From Streptomyces sp. NBC_01788 (GTDB lineage Bacteria > Actinomycetota > Actinomycetes > Streptomycetales > Streptomycetaceae), in NCBI RefSeq assembly GCF_035917575.1, contig NZ_CP109090.1, positions 620,001-684,000 on the forward strand: a stretch of 64,000 nt of DNA. The letters run 5' to 3'. The first letter of the stretch is position 1; each line of letters starts with the position of its first letter. Below the pieces are notes generated by a model that was given only the letters and a program-made list of their open reading frames with translations, did no database searches and was not told the origin of the DNA. This document shows positions 52,362 through 64,000 of the stretch, in pieces. Both the position numbers and the translations under genes were made by a program.

Positions 52362-53222
52362 TCAGCGGGCCAGCCGGCCGAGCAGGGCGGAGGCCGCGGC
52401 GATGCCGAGCGCGGCGGCCACCACGAGGACGGCGAAGTCGGCGGCCAGGTGCGCAGGGGTGCCGAGCAGCAGCCCGCGCAGGGCGTCGACCTGGTAGCTC
52501 AGCGGGTTGACCTTGCTGACGGCCTGAAGCCAGCCGGGCATGACGGCGACCGGGTACAGGGCGTTGGAGCCGAAGAACAGCGGCATCGTGATCGCCTGCC
52601 CGATGCCCATCAGCCGGTCGCGGCTGAGCACGATGCCGGCGATGGTCATCGACAGGCAGGCGAAGAACGCCGAGCCGAGGACGACGGCCGCGGCGACACC
52701 GAGCAGCCGCAGCGGGTTCCAGGTCAGTCCCACGCCGAGCAGGGCGGCGATGACGATCACGACGATCGCCTGGATCAGCGCCTTCACCCCGGCGGCGAAC
52801 GCCTTGCCGGTGACCAGAGCGGAGCGCGGGGTCGGAGTGACGAGGAGCTTGTTGAGGACGCCCGCGTCGCGCTCCCAGATGATCTGGATGCCGTAGAAGA
52901 TCGCGATGAACATGGCGGACTGGGCGATGATGCCAGGGGCCATGAAGTCGATGTACGGGATGCCGCCCGTGGGGATCGCCCGGATGCGGGTGAAGGTCTG
53001 ACCGAAGATCAGCAGCCACAGGGCGGGCTGCACCGCGCGCGTGTAGAGCTCGGTGCGGTCGTGGCGGAGCTTCTGGAGTTCCACCGCGCACATGGCGACG
53101 ACCCGGGCGGGCAGCAGCCGCCAGCCGGCGCGGGGTTGCGGCGGCCGCAGCAGCAGGCCGATGTCGTCGGCGCGGACGGCGTCAGCCGACGCGGTGCGCG
53201 GTGCGGCGGGTACTTCGGACAT
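52362..53222 (-). CDS. ABC-2 type transporter permease (DrrB-like)
   Basis: The 286-aa permease has six membrane helices and the ABC-2 loop TELYTRAVQPALWLLIFGQT, followed by IPYIDFMAPGIIAQSAMF and MPLFFGSNALYPVAVMPGWL. It pairs with the ATPase encoded just upstream (41-bp overlap) to export a hydrophobic drug, as DrrAB does for anthracyclines. AGGAG stands about nine bases before the ATG. It is the last gene of a MarR-regulated operon. Confidence 0.9.
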   Translation of the reverse strand: MSEVPAAPRTASADAVRADDIGLLLRPPQPRAGWRLLPARVVAMCAVELQKLRHDRTELYTRAVQPALWLLIFGQTFTRIRAIPTGGIPYIDFMAPGIIAQSAMFIAIFYGIQIIWERDAGVLNKLLVTPTPRSALVTGKAFAAGVKALIQAIVVIVIAALLGVGLTWNPLRLLGVAAAVVLGSAFFACLSMTIAGIVLSRDRLMGIGQAITMPLFFGSNALYPVAVMPGWLQAVSKVNPLSYQVDALRGLLLGTPAHLAADFAVLVVAAALGIAAASALLGRLAR

Positions 53223-54051
53223 CGCGGAAGTCTCCTGAGGTGTCGTCGAGGCCGCTGCCGGCCACGTCGCGGAAGACGTCCTCCAGCGTGGGCAGCGGAT
53301 CCGTGGCCGGGGCGCCCTGGGCACGGCGGCGCTCACCGAGCCCTTCGCGCAGCTCGGCCGGGGTGCCGAGGGCCCGGATGCGGCCGCGGTGCATCAGGGC
53401 GACCCGGTCGCAGTACATGTCGGCCTCGTCCATGTAGTGGGTGGTCACCAGGACCGTCATGCCGGTGGCGGCGCGGACGGCGCCGATGTGCTCCCACACC
53501 CCGGTGCGGGCGATCGGGTCGAGCCCGATGGTCGGCTCGTCGAGGATCAGCAGGCGGGGTGAGCTGACCAGGGCCTGGGCGAGTTCGAGGCGGCGGACCA
53601 TGCCGCCGGAGTAGGTGTTCGCCAGGCGGTCGGCGGCGTCGGCCAGACCGACCGCGCCCAGCGCCTGGGCGACCCGGTCGGCGCGTTCGCGGCGCGGGAC
53701 GTCGAAGACGCGGGCGAACAGGGTCACGTTCTCCCGGCCGGTGAGGGCGGCGTCGGCGGACAGCTGCTGCGGGACGTAGCCCAGCATGCGGCGCACCGGC
53801 ATGCGCTCGGTGGCGGCGTCGTGGCCGAAGACGCGGACCATGCCGGAGGGGACCGGCAGGAGGGTGGTGATGCAGCGGATCGCCGTGGTCTTCCCGGCGC
53901 CGTTGGGGCCGAGCAGCCCGAACACCTCGCCGGGACGCACGGACAGGTCCACGCCGTCGACGGCGTTGGTGTCGCCGAAGGCGTAGGCGAGCCGGGTGCA
54001 GGCGACCGCGTCCGCGTCCGCGACGGGCTCGGCGGCAGCGTTCCGGTTCAT
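53182..54051 (-). CDS. ABC transporter ATP-binding protein (DrrA-like)
   Basis: The 289-aa ATPase has Walker A (GLLGPNGAGKTTAIR), Q-loop GYVPQQ, signature YSGGMVRRLELAQAL, Walker B LLILDEPTIGLDP and switch His VTTHYMDEAD. The 80-residue C-terminal extension with GLGERR and TLEDVFRD is typical of DrrA-like export ATPases. Its ATG overlaps the MarR stop by four bases, and its end overlaps the permease start. Confidence 0.93.
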   Translation of the reverse strand: MNRNAAAEPVADADAVACTRLAYAFGDTNAVDGVDLSVRPGEVFGLLGPNGAGKTTAIRCITTLLPVPSGMVRVFGHDAATERMPVRRMLGYVPQQLSADAALTGRENVTLFARVFDVPRRERADRVAQALGAVGLADAADRLANTYSGGMVRRLELAQALVSSPRLLILDEPTIGLDPIARTGVWEHIGAVRAATGMTVLVTTHYMDEADMYCDRVALMHRGRIRALGTPAELREGLGERRRAQGAPATDPLPTLEDVFRDVAGSGLDDTSGDFRDVRSTRRTAHRVG

Positions 54052-54503
54052 GGGCGGTCGGCCTCCTCGCGCAGGTTCTCGGTCAGTCTGCGCAGGGCGG
54101 GGATCGCCTCGCGCAGCGCGTCGCGGTCCTTCTCGTCGAGCCGGTCCACCAGATGGCGTACGAGGGCGGCGCGGCGTTCCCGCCAGTCGCGCAGGCGGGC
54201 TCCGGCGGCCTCCGTCAGCAGCAGGCGCGCGGCGCGCCGGTCGGCGGGGTCCGTCTCACGTATCAACTGACCGTCGCGGACGAGCTGGTTGACCAGTGTC
54301 GAGACGGAGTTGCCCGCCAGGTGCAACTCCTTGGCGGCCTCGGAGACGCCTATGCCGGGGCGGCTCTCGACCAGACGCAGCAGTTCGATCTCGGCGCCGC
54401 GCGGACGGGGCACGGTCATCCCGTCGCGCAGCCGGCGGCGAATCAGCCGCTGGACGCCGACGAGGGCGTCGGCCAGCTCTTCGGGGAAGGTCTCCGGTGT
54501 CAC
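54048..54503 (-). CDS. MarR-family repressor of the ABC exporter operon
   Basis: The 151-aa winged-helix protein has RGAEIELLRLVESRPGIGVS, then EAAKELHLAGNSVSTLVNQL (recognition helix), then the wing REDG/ETDPADRRAARLLLTE and a long C-terminal dimer helix. It is the first gene of a three-gene operon and shares four bases with the ATPase gene. The perfect palindrome 11 bp before its GTG is the probable operator, so it should repress its own operon until a drug binds. Confidence 0.9.
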   Translation of the reverse strand: MTPETFPEELADALVGVQRLIRRRLRDGMTVPRPRGAEIELLRLVESRPGIGVSEAAKELHLAGNSVSTLVNQLVRDGQLIRETDPADRRAARLLLTEAAGARLRDWRERRAALVRHLVDRLDEKDRDALREAIPALRRLTENLREEADRP

Positions 54504-54902
54504 GTCTGCGAGATTACCTCTGTGGCAGAGGTAAAACCCCAAGGGCCGGTCAAGGATGCCGCTGGACACGGCGGCGGTTGAGCGCGGAGGCGGGTCCGGC
54601 ACGGCGCGGGACCGCCGGGCCGGACCCGCATTCACGCCGCCATGGAAATGAGCGCATTTCCTCCGGTGGCGATTCCCCGGAATCTGGACAACAATTGAGA
54701 TTCGTGCGGTTGCATAATGTCACCGCATTCCCGGAACAGTTACGAAATCGCCGACTTCGGGAATCCCGAGTCCAGTGCTTCGGACAGGAGGCACGTCCGT
54801 GGGAGCCGGCGCGCCGGGCCCCGATGTTCAACTCCGTAGGTCCGAGCCCCGCCCCTCCCAAGGTGTCCGTCCATCCAGCACCTGCTGAGGGAGGCGCAGC
54901 GC
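54504..54902. other. Divergent region between the MarR operon and a sigma factor gene
   Basis: This 399-bp region holds the MarR operator and an AT-richer central part with two small palindromes: GATTCCCCGGAATC (54671-54684) and TCGGGAATCCCGA (54757-54769). A 40-codon ATG frame at 54717-54839 has no ribosome binding site and is not called. Confidence 0.5.
54514..54534. promoter_or_regulatory. Perfect 21-bp MarR operator
   Basis: TTACCTCTG and CAGAGGTAA are exact inverted arms of nine bases around TGG, 11 bp upstream of the MarR start. Binding here would cover the ribosome binding region and promoter of the exporter operon. Confidence 0.75.
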
Positions 54903-55694
54903 ATGCGTACCACCGGCAGAACGAATACCCATCCGCACGACGACGCCCCCGACACGGCCGAGGCGTTCGAGCGGCTCTCCCGTATGCCCGAGGGCGCCGA
55001 GCGCAAGGCGCTGAGGGACGAGCTGGTCCAGGTGTGGCTGCCCATGGCCGAGCGGATCGCCGTGCGGTTCCGCGGGCGCGGCGAGGCCCTGGAGGATCTG
55101 TACCAGGTCGCCGCGCTGGGTCTGGTCAAGGCCGTCGACCACTACGACCCGGCACGCGGCTACGCGTTCGAGGCGTACGCCGTGCCGACGGTCACCGGGG
55201 AGATCAAGCGGCACTTCCGCGACCACATGTGGACGCTGCACGTGCCGCGCCGGGTCCAGGATCTGCGCAACCGGGTACGGCGGGCCACGAAGGAGCTGGC
55301 GCAGACCACGCCCGGCCGGACGCCGACCGTGGCCGAGATCGCCGAGTACGCGCAGCTGAGCGTGAGCGACGTGCACACCGGGATGGAGGCCCTGGACTGC
55401 TTCGCCGCGCTGTCCCTGGAGGCGGAGGTCCCCGGTACGGACGGCTACGCGCTCGGCGACGGGCTGGGTGAGGCCGACGCGCGGTTCGACCTGGTCGTGG
55501 ACCGGGTGGCGGTCAGGCCCTGCCTGGAGGCGCTGCCCGAACGCGAGCGGACCATCCTGTACCTCAGGTTCTTCCGGGGCATGACGCAGAGCCGGATCGC
55601 GCAGCAGCTGGGCATCTCGCAAATGCATGTCTCGCGCCTGCTCAGCGGGTGTTTCGCCCAGCTGCGTGAGGAACTGCTCACCGAAGCCGGGTGA
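54903..55694 (+). CDS. SigB/SigF/SigG-type RNA polymerase sigma factor (second copy)
   Basis: This 263-aa group 3 sigma factor has region 2 (WLPMAERIAVRFRGRGEALE, DLYQVAALGLVKAVDHYDPA), region 3 (VPRRVQDLRNRVRRATKELA) and region 4 (ERERTILYLRFFRGMTQSRI, then GISQMHVSRLL). Domain order equals the factor at 13348. GGGAGG precedes the ATG. No anti-sigma gene adjoins it, as usual for Streptomyces paralogues controlled by unlinked partners. Confidence 0.92.
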   Translation: MRTTGRTNTHPHDDAPDTAEAFERLSRMPEGAERKALRDELVQVWLPMAERIAVRFRGRGEALEDLYQVAALGLVKAVDHYDPARGYAFEAYAVPTVTGEIKRHFRDHMWTLHVPRRVQDLRNRVRRATKELAQTTPGRTPTVAEIAEYAQLSVSDVHTGMEALDCFAALSLEAEVPGTDGYALGDGLGEADARFDLVVDRVAVRPCLEALPERERTILYLRFFRGMTQSRIAQQLGISQMHVSRLLSGCFAQLREELLTEAG

Positions 55695-55845
55695 ACGGCG
55701 CGGCGCCGCGGCGCCCGTGGGGCGGCCGTCACGTGCCGCGCCGTTTCGGCGGCGCGCCGCGGGTACTCGGCAGGCATCTTCCGCGCGCCGGTCGGACACT
55801 GGTGTCAGGCTGGTGGAAACCGGTCTGACTCGACCAGGACGGGCC

Positions 55846-56649
55846 ATGAACCACGACAGGACACCTTGCGGCAGTTCCCCCGACGTCGTTTCCACGCACT
55901 CGGTGTGCGGCGCTCCCTGCTGGGTGAGCCTGACCAGCCGCGATCTCCAGGCAACGGAGGAGTTCTACCGGGCGGTGCTGGGCTGGGAGTGGCGGCCGGC
56001 CAGACTCGGCGACCACTTCCGCATCGCTCTCGCGGACGGCGCCCCGGTCGCGGGGATCGGCGCGGTGGCGGCCATGTGGCAGATGGCGGTCGCCTGGACG
56101 CCGTATTTCGCGGTGCCCAGCGCGGACCAGGCCGTCGCAAGGGTGCAGGAGCGCGGCGGTACGGCCGCGGTCGGGCCGATCTCCTTCCCGCCGGGGCGGG
56201 CGGCGCTGCTGGCGGACCGGGACGGGGCGACCTTCGGGATCTGGGAGGGTGACCTCTTCACGGACTGGGAGACCTGGCGCAAGGCCGCGCCGGCCTTCAT
56301 CCGGCTGCACACGCGCGACGCCTTCGACGCGGCCATCTTCTACGGCGAGGTGCTGGACTGGGCCTCACGGCGGCCCGGCTGCTGCGAGGTCCGCTACGAG
56401 GGCGACGAGGTGGTGCTGCGCAGCCACGGCGAGGTCGTGGCGCGCATCGAGTCAGGCGCGCTGGAGGCGGCGCCCGACCCCACGATCCGCCCGCACTGGC
56501 AGATCCACTTCCGCGTCGCCGACGTCGCCGCCTGCGCCCGCGCCGCGGAGGCCCATGGCGGCAGCGTCCTGCGCGAGGGCCCCGACGAGGCCGTACTCCG
56601 CGACCGGGACGGCGCGCAGTTCACGGTGACGTCCCGCCGCGAGGCCTGA
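55846..56649 (+). CDS. Two-domain VOC/glyoxalase-fold protein
   Basis: The 267-aa protein contains two VOC modules: GAPCWVSLTSRDLQATEEFY followed by RAVLGWEWRPA, and FIRLHTRDAFDAAIFYGEVL followed by DWASRRPGCC. Streptomyces has many such proteins, often linked to drug binding or hydroxylase accessory roles; none is assignable here. Metal ligands are not clearly conserved. It is convergent with glgX. Confidence 0.85.
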   Translation: MNHDRTPCGSSPDVVSTHSVCGAPCWVSLTSRDLQATEEFYRAVLGWEWRPARLGDHFRIALADGAPVAGIGAVAAMWQMAVAWTPYFAVPSADQAVARVQERGGTAAVGPISFPPGRAALLADRDGATFGIWEGDLFTDWETWRKAAPAFIRLHTRDAFDAAIFYGEVLDWASRRPGCCEVRYEGDEVVLRSHGEVVARIESGALEAAPDPTIRPHWQIHFRVADVAACARAAEAHGGSVLREGPDEAVLRDRDGAQFTVTSRREA

Positions 56650-56702
56650 ACGCCCGAGGTGGCCGACGACGGCCGGCCGATGATCGCCCAAGGGCCCCCT
56701 CG

Positions 56703-58843
<2,141 letters not shown>

Positions 58844-58847
<4 letters not shown>

Positions 58848-59356
58848 GGGGCCGCTTCCAGCACGGCCTGCGGCCCGCTGAGCGGAGAGGCCAGGGCCGC
58901 GACCGGCAGCTCGCGCGGTGTCCTCAGCCCCTCGCGCAGGGTCGGGGCCGGAGCCGTCGGGACCAGCGGGACACGCACCCCGGCGCGGGCCCGCTGCGAG
59001 AACCAGATGACCTTGCTGCCGGTCGCGGCGGCGCAGCAGCCCCAGCCGTCGCTGGTCGCCGCGATTCGGGCCAGGCAGCTTCGCAGGTCCTGGTCGGGGC
59101 GCAGGTCGTGGTTGTTCTCCGCGACGGCGGTGATCAGGTGCTGGCCGGTCCACCACATCTCGATCGAGGTGTGCTTGTCGGTGGCGTGCTCGTCAATGGC
59201 CTTCAGCAGCATCTCGGCGCCCCCGCACACGGGTTCGACGAGGTCCTCCAGGTCCCAGAAACGCAGGTGCGCGGCCAGGATGCGCCTCACCTGCCCGACC
59301 CGCTCCGGGCTGACTTCCACGTCGAGGTGGTAGTAACAGGGCACTGCGGTCTTCAT
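58844..59356 (-). CDS. HATPase-like regulator co-translated with glgX
   Basis: The 170-aa protein resembles Streptomyces Pep-type HATPase-fold proteins: [34 protein letters not shown] (N-box-like helix) and [18 protein letters not shown]. The last 45 residues are Pro/Leu-rich. The classical Asn of the N-box is not clearly present, so ATP binding is doubtful. GGAG lies before the ATG, and the stop overlaps glgX (ATGA). A regulatory role for glycogen breakdown is inferred only from this coupling. Confidence 0.7.
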
Positions 59357-59663
59357 CGTCGTTGGCTCCTCACCGGCGAGGCCCGCGCCCCTCTCCCGCA
59401 TGCCGCGAGAGGAGCTCCGAACACGAAGCGTGAGCGAATGTTGCCTCTGAGTAGGATCAACAGTGCGCGCGCTACGCCATCCGTGCAACACGAGCAGGTC
59501 AGCGGGCTTGTTGAAGTTCCAACAGGACGCTGTGTCGTTGAACGTGCACCATGAGTGAAGTCTCGAGCGCCGTCAACGGGACCGCTGCCCACGCGTGCGC
59601 GGTCGCCGCCCCGGCTGTCGGGGGAACGAGCCCATCGAGCGCATCCGAAAGGTGAATGGCGCC
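59357..59663. other. Divergent region between the glgX and glgE operons
   Basis: This 307-bp stretch contains no supported gene. A short inverted pair TGTTG/CAACA around 59510-59526 is visible. No clear promoter consensus can be assigned. Confidence 0.45.
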
Positions 59664-59966
59664 ATGCTGCTACCCGCCAAAGCCGAAGTCGCCCGTCACT
59701 TGCGCCGCTACCGGGCATGGGAACGCGCGATGCTCGCGTCACCGGACGACAACCGGGTGCGGTCCACTTTCGAGGATTCCGGTTACACCCTGTGCGTGCT
59801 GATGGGGAAGCGCTGCGCCCGGGAGGCCGCGGACGCCGCCGAGCGTTATCTGTGCACCAGCCTCGTCACCTACCTGCGGGAGCAGAGCGGCCGGCCGCAC
59901 CGGAGCGCCGTCCCCCGCCGGGGCCCGCCGAAGGCGGCCCAGAAGCGTTCCCGCGCCGGGCGGTAG
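59664..59966 (+). CDS. DUF5133 small protein
   Basis: This 100-aa protein begins MLLPAKAEVARHLRRYRAWE and holds the family motif TFEDSGYTLCVLMGKRCARE, then a basic Arg/Pro tail. It is a paralogue of the protein at 28833 and differs mostly in the tail. The function is unknown. It lies 73 bp before glgE on the same strand, so a role linked to alpha-glucan metabolism or shared promoter is possible. AAAGG precedes the ATG by 11 bases. Confidence 0.72.
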   Translation: MLLPAKAEVARHLRRYRAWERAMLASPDDNRVRSTFEDSGYTLCVLMGKRCAREAADAAERYLCTSLVTYLREQSGRPHRSAVPRRGPPKAAQKRSRAGR

Positions 59967-60039
59967 GCCCCCCCGCCCGGCACGACCCGATCCCCGGCCG
60001 GGCGCGAGCCCGGCCTCGAGCACGGTGGAGGTGACACCC

Positions 60040-62093
60040 ATGAGTTCGACCCCGATCCAGGCCTCGAGTCCCGCCTCAAGTACGGCCTTTGGCCCCGCTT
60101 TCTGGACGGCCCCGGCGATCGGCCGCATCCCGGTGCGGGACGTCCGTCCGGCCGTCGACGGCGGCAGGCGAGCGGCCAAGGCGGTCGCGGGAGAGACGTT
60201 CCCTGTCACCGCCACCGTGTTCCGCGAGGGCCACGACGCGGTGGCAGCGAACGTGGTGCTGACGGATCCGGAGGGCCGGGCCGGCCCGTGGACGCCGATG
60301 CGCGAACTGGCCCCCGGCACCGACCGCTGGGGCGCCGAGGTCACACCGGGTGCGGTCGGCCGCTGGACGTACCACGTGGAGGCCTGGGCGGATCCGGTCA
60401 CCACCTGGCGCCGCGTCGCGTCCGTCAAGGTCCCGGCCGGCATCGACGCGGGTCTTGTGCTGGAGGAGGGGGCCGCTCTGCACACCCGGGCGGCGGCCGG
60501 AGTGCCCGAGGGGCCGGAGCGGGACACCGTGCTGGCCGCGGCGGCGGCGCTCCAGGACGACACGCTGCCGGTGATGACCCGGCTGGCGGCGGCGTTGACG
60601 CCGGAGGTGGACGCGGTCCTCGCCCGCCGTCCGCTGCGGGACCTGGTCACCGCCTCCGAGCCGCTCGCCCTGCTGGTCGAGCGGGAGCGGGCGCTGTACG
60701 GGTCCTGGTACGAGTTCTTCCCCCGCTCCGAGGGCACCCCCGAGCAGCCGCACGGCACCTTCCGCACCGCCGCCCGCCGGCTGCCCGCGATCGCCGCGAT
60801 GGGCTTCGACGTCGTCTACCTGCCCCCGGTCCACCCCATCGGCACCACCTTCCGCAAGGGCCGCAACAACTCCCTGGACGCCGGCCCCGACGACGTCGGC
60901 GTGCCCTGGGCCATCGGCTCCCCCGAGGGCGGCCACGACACCGTCCACCCCGCCCTGGGCACCCTGGAGGACTTCGACCACTTCACGGCCCGCGCCGCCG
61001 AGCTGGGCCTGGAGGTGGCGCTGGACTTCGCCCTGCAGTGCTCCCCGGACCACCCCTGGGTCCACAAGCACCCCGAGTGGTTCCACCACCGGCCCGACGG
61101 CACCATCGCCTACGCCGAGAACCCGCCCAAGAAGTACCAGGACATCTACCCCATCGCCTTCGACGCCGACATGGACGGCCTGATCGCCGAGACCCTGCGC
61201 GTGCTGCGGCACTGGATGGACCACGGGGTGCGGATCTTCCGCGTCGACAACCCGCACACCAAGCCCGTGGTGTTCTGGGAACGCGTGATCGCCGCCGTCA
61301 ACGCCACCGACCCGGACGTGATCTTCCTGGCGGAGGCGTTCACCCGGCCCGCGATGATGCACACCCTGGCCCAGACCGGCTTCCAGCAGTCCTACACCTA
61401 CTTCACCTGGCGCAACACCAAACAGGAACTCACCGAGTACCTGACCGAACTGTCGGGCGAGGCGGCGGCCTGGATGCGGCCGAACTTCTTCACCAACACC
61501 CCCGACATCCTGCACGCCTACCTCCAGCACGGCGGCCGTCCCGCCTTCGAGGTCCGCGCCGTCCTGGCCGCCACCCTCGCCCCCTCCTGGGGCATCTACA
61601 GCGGCTACGAACTGTGCGAGAACACCCCCCTCAAACCCGGCAGCGAGGAATACCTCGACTCCGAGAAGTACCAGATCACACCACGCGACTGGGCGGCCGC
61701 CGCACGCGAGGGCCGCACCATCGCCCCCCTCATCACCAAACTCAACGACATCCGCCGACGCCATCCCGCGCTGCACCGCCTGCGCAATCTGCGCTTCCAC
61801 ACGACCGACAACGATGCCGTGATCGCGTACAGCAAGAGCGAGGGGCCGGACACGGTCGTCGTGGTCGCCAACCTCGACCCCCACCACACCCAGGAGGCCA
61901 CGGTCTCGTTGGACATGCCGCAACTCGGCCTGGACTGGCACGAGTCGATGCCGATGCGCGACGAGCTCACCGGCGAGACCTACCACTGGGGCAGGGCCGG
62001 CTACGTACGCCTGGAACCGGGCGAACGGCCCGCGCACGTGCTCCACGTCCAGCGATCGTCCACCTCGTCCGAGATCGGAGGGCCCCCAGCGCC

Positions 62094-62097
<4 letters not shown>
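60040..62097 (+). CDS. glgE: Alpha-1,4-glucan:maltose-1-phosphate maltosyltransferase
   Basis: The 685-aa GH13_3 enzyme has the nucleophile Asp403 ([11 protein letters not shown]), acid/base Glu432 ([13 protein letters not shown]) and Asp489 (NTPDILH), each nine residues beyond the S. coelicolor GlgE numbering. [17 protein letters not shown] is the maltose-1-phosphate loop. It transfers maltosyl units from maltose 1-phosphate to alpha-glucan. GGAGG stands seven bases before the ATG. The stop overlaps treS. Confidence 0.96.
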
Positions 62098-63815
<1,718 letters not shown>

Positions 63816-63844
63816 GCGTACGGCCGACGAAAGGAGGCGTGACC

Positions 63845-64000
63845 ATGCCGAAGACCGCATCGCCGACGCCGAGCGCCGGGAGCCCGGCCGGGCCCATGAC
63901 CTCGCTCGGCTCGCTGCTGCGCGAATGGCTGCCGCGACAACGCTGGTTCGCCGGCAAGGACCGGCCCGTCACCGACCTGCGTCTGCTGTCGATGACGGAG
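63845..64000 (+). CDS. pep2: Maltokinase, N-terminal part cut by the window edge
   Basis: Only the first 52 codons are present: MPKTASPTPSAGSPAGPM followed by LLREWLPRQRWFAGKD, the typical start of Pep2/Mak maltokinases. The complete enzyme would phosphorylate maltose with ATP to give maltose 1-phosphate. A very good AAAGGAGG site lies eight bases before the ATG, and treS ends 29 bp upstream, so it belongs to the glgE-treS operon. Confidence 0.88.
   Translation, partial: MPKTASPTPSAGSPAGPMTSLGSLLREWLPRQRWFAGKDRPVTDLRLLSMTE

Noticed and set aside
54717..54839. A 40-codon ATG frame before the second sigma factor
   Set aside because: No ribosome binding site, and no recognisable feature in the peptide.

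Overview
The window is a Streptomyces chromosome segment or one from a very close relative. Base composition is strongly GC-rich with GC-biased third positions. It carries a chaplin, a WhiB-like protein, a WhiJ/AbaA-type regulatory triad, two SigB/F/G-class sigma factors, an isorenieratene-type crt cluster and the GlgE alpha-glucan operon, a combination characteristic of the genus. All statements rest on reading the sequence; no database search was run.

Layout. 1-6 kb: a small lipoprotein, an M15/VanY-like peptidase, a SpoIIE/PP2C phosphatase divergent from a STAS anti-sigma antagonist, a Tat/lipobox DMF-amidase-like protein and a hemerythrin. 6-14 kb: a DoxX membrane protein, a MarR-MFS pair with a clear operator, a CsbD-like stress protein, a second MFS exporter behind a duplicated ribosome binding site and a block of 30-bp tandem repeats, a CHAD protein and a SigB-type sigma factor. 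14-21 kb: divergent crtU-crtY and crtI-crtB-Rieske operons; no crtE is present. 21-27 kb: a DMT permease, a ferredoxin-NADP reductase under an iron box, a chaplin and two unknown proteins. 27-29 kb: a two-gene graspetide (omega-ester RiPP) locus with an ECF-like promoter. 29-33 kb: WhiB-like, HEAT-repeat, HATPase, DUF397 and XRE/DUF5753 genes, followed by a 226-bp palindromic MITE-like element. 33-35.7 kb: a methyltransferase, a Gfo/Idh/MocA oxidoreductase and an Lrp regulator.

At about 35.7 kb the 3' end of an aminotransferase gene is cut off. The next 7 kb, up to the PucR regulator at 42.8 kb, holds unrelated small accessory genes (SnoaL-like, DUF4037, ABM monooxygenase, DUF4265-like with an apparent ATC start, a TTG-started zinc-ribbon-like protein, a secreted protein, SMI1/KNR4) separated by decayed sequence. 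This looks like an accessory insertion that replaced the front of the aminotransferase.

44-56 kb: a YciO/TsaC-like protein, a GH64 beta-1,3-glucanase under a LacI-type operator, a metallophosphoesterase, a TauD dioxygenase, an ATP-dependent DNA ligase, an extra hydroxymethylbilane synthase, a MarR/DrrA/DrrB-type operon with a perfect operator, a second SigB-type sigma factor and a VOC protein. 56.7-64 kb: glgX with a co-translated HATPase gene faces DUF5133, glgE, treS and the start of the maltokinase gene pep2, which is cut by the window edge. Together these form the glycogen/trehalose to maltose-1-phosphate to alpha-glucan pathway.

The most notable items are the graspetide locus, the Rieske oxygenase in a crtE-less carotenoid cluster, the accessory island with its broken aminotransferase, and the related palindromic repeats, one of which lies in frame inside an exporter gene.
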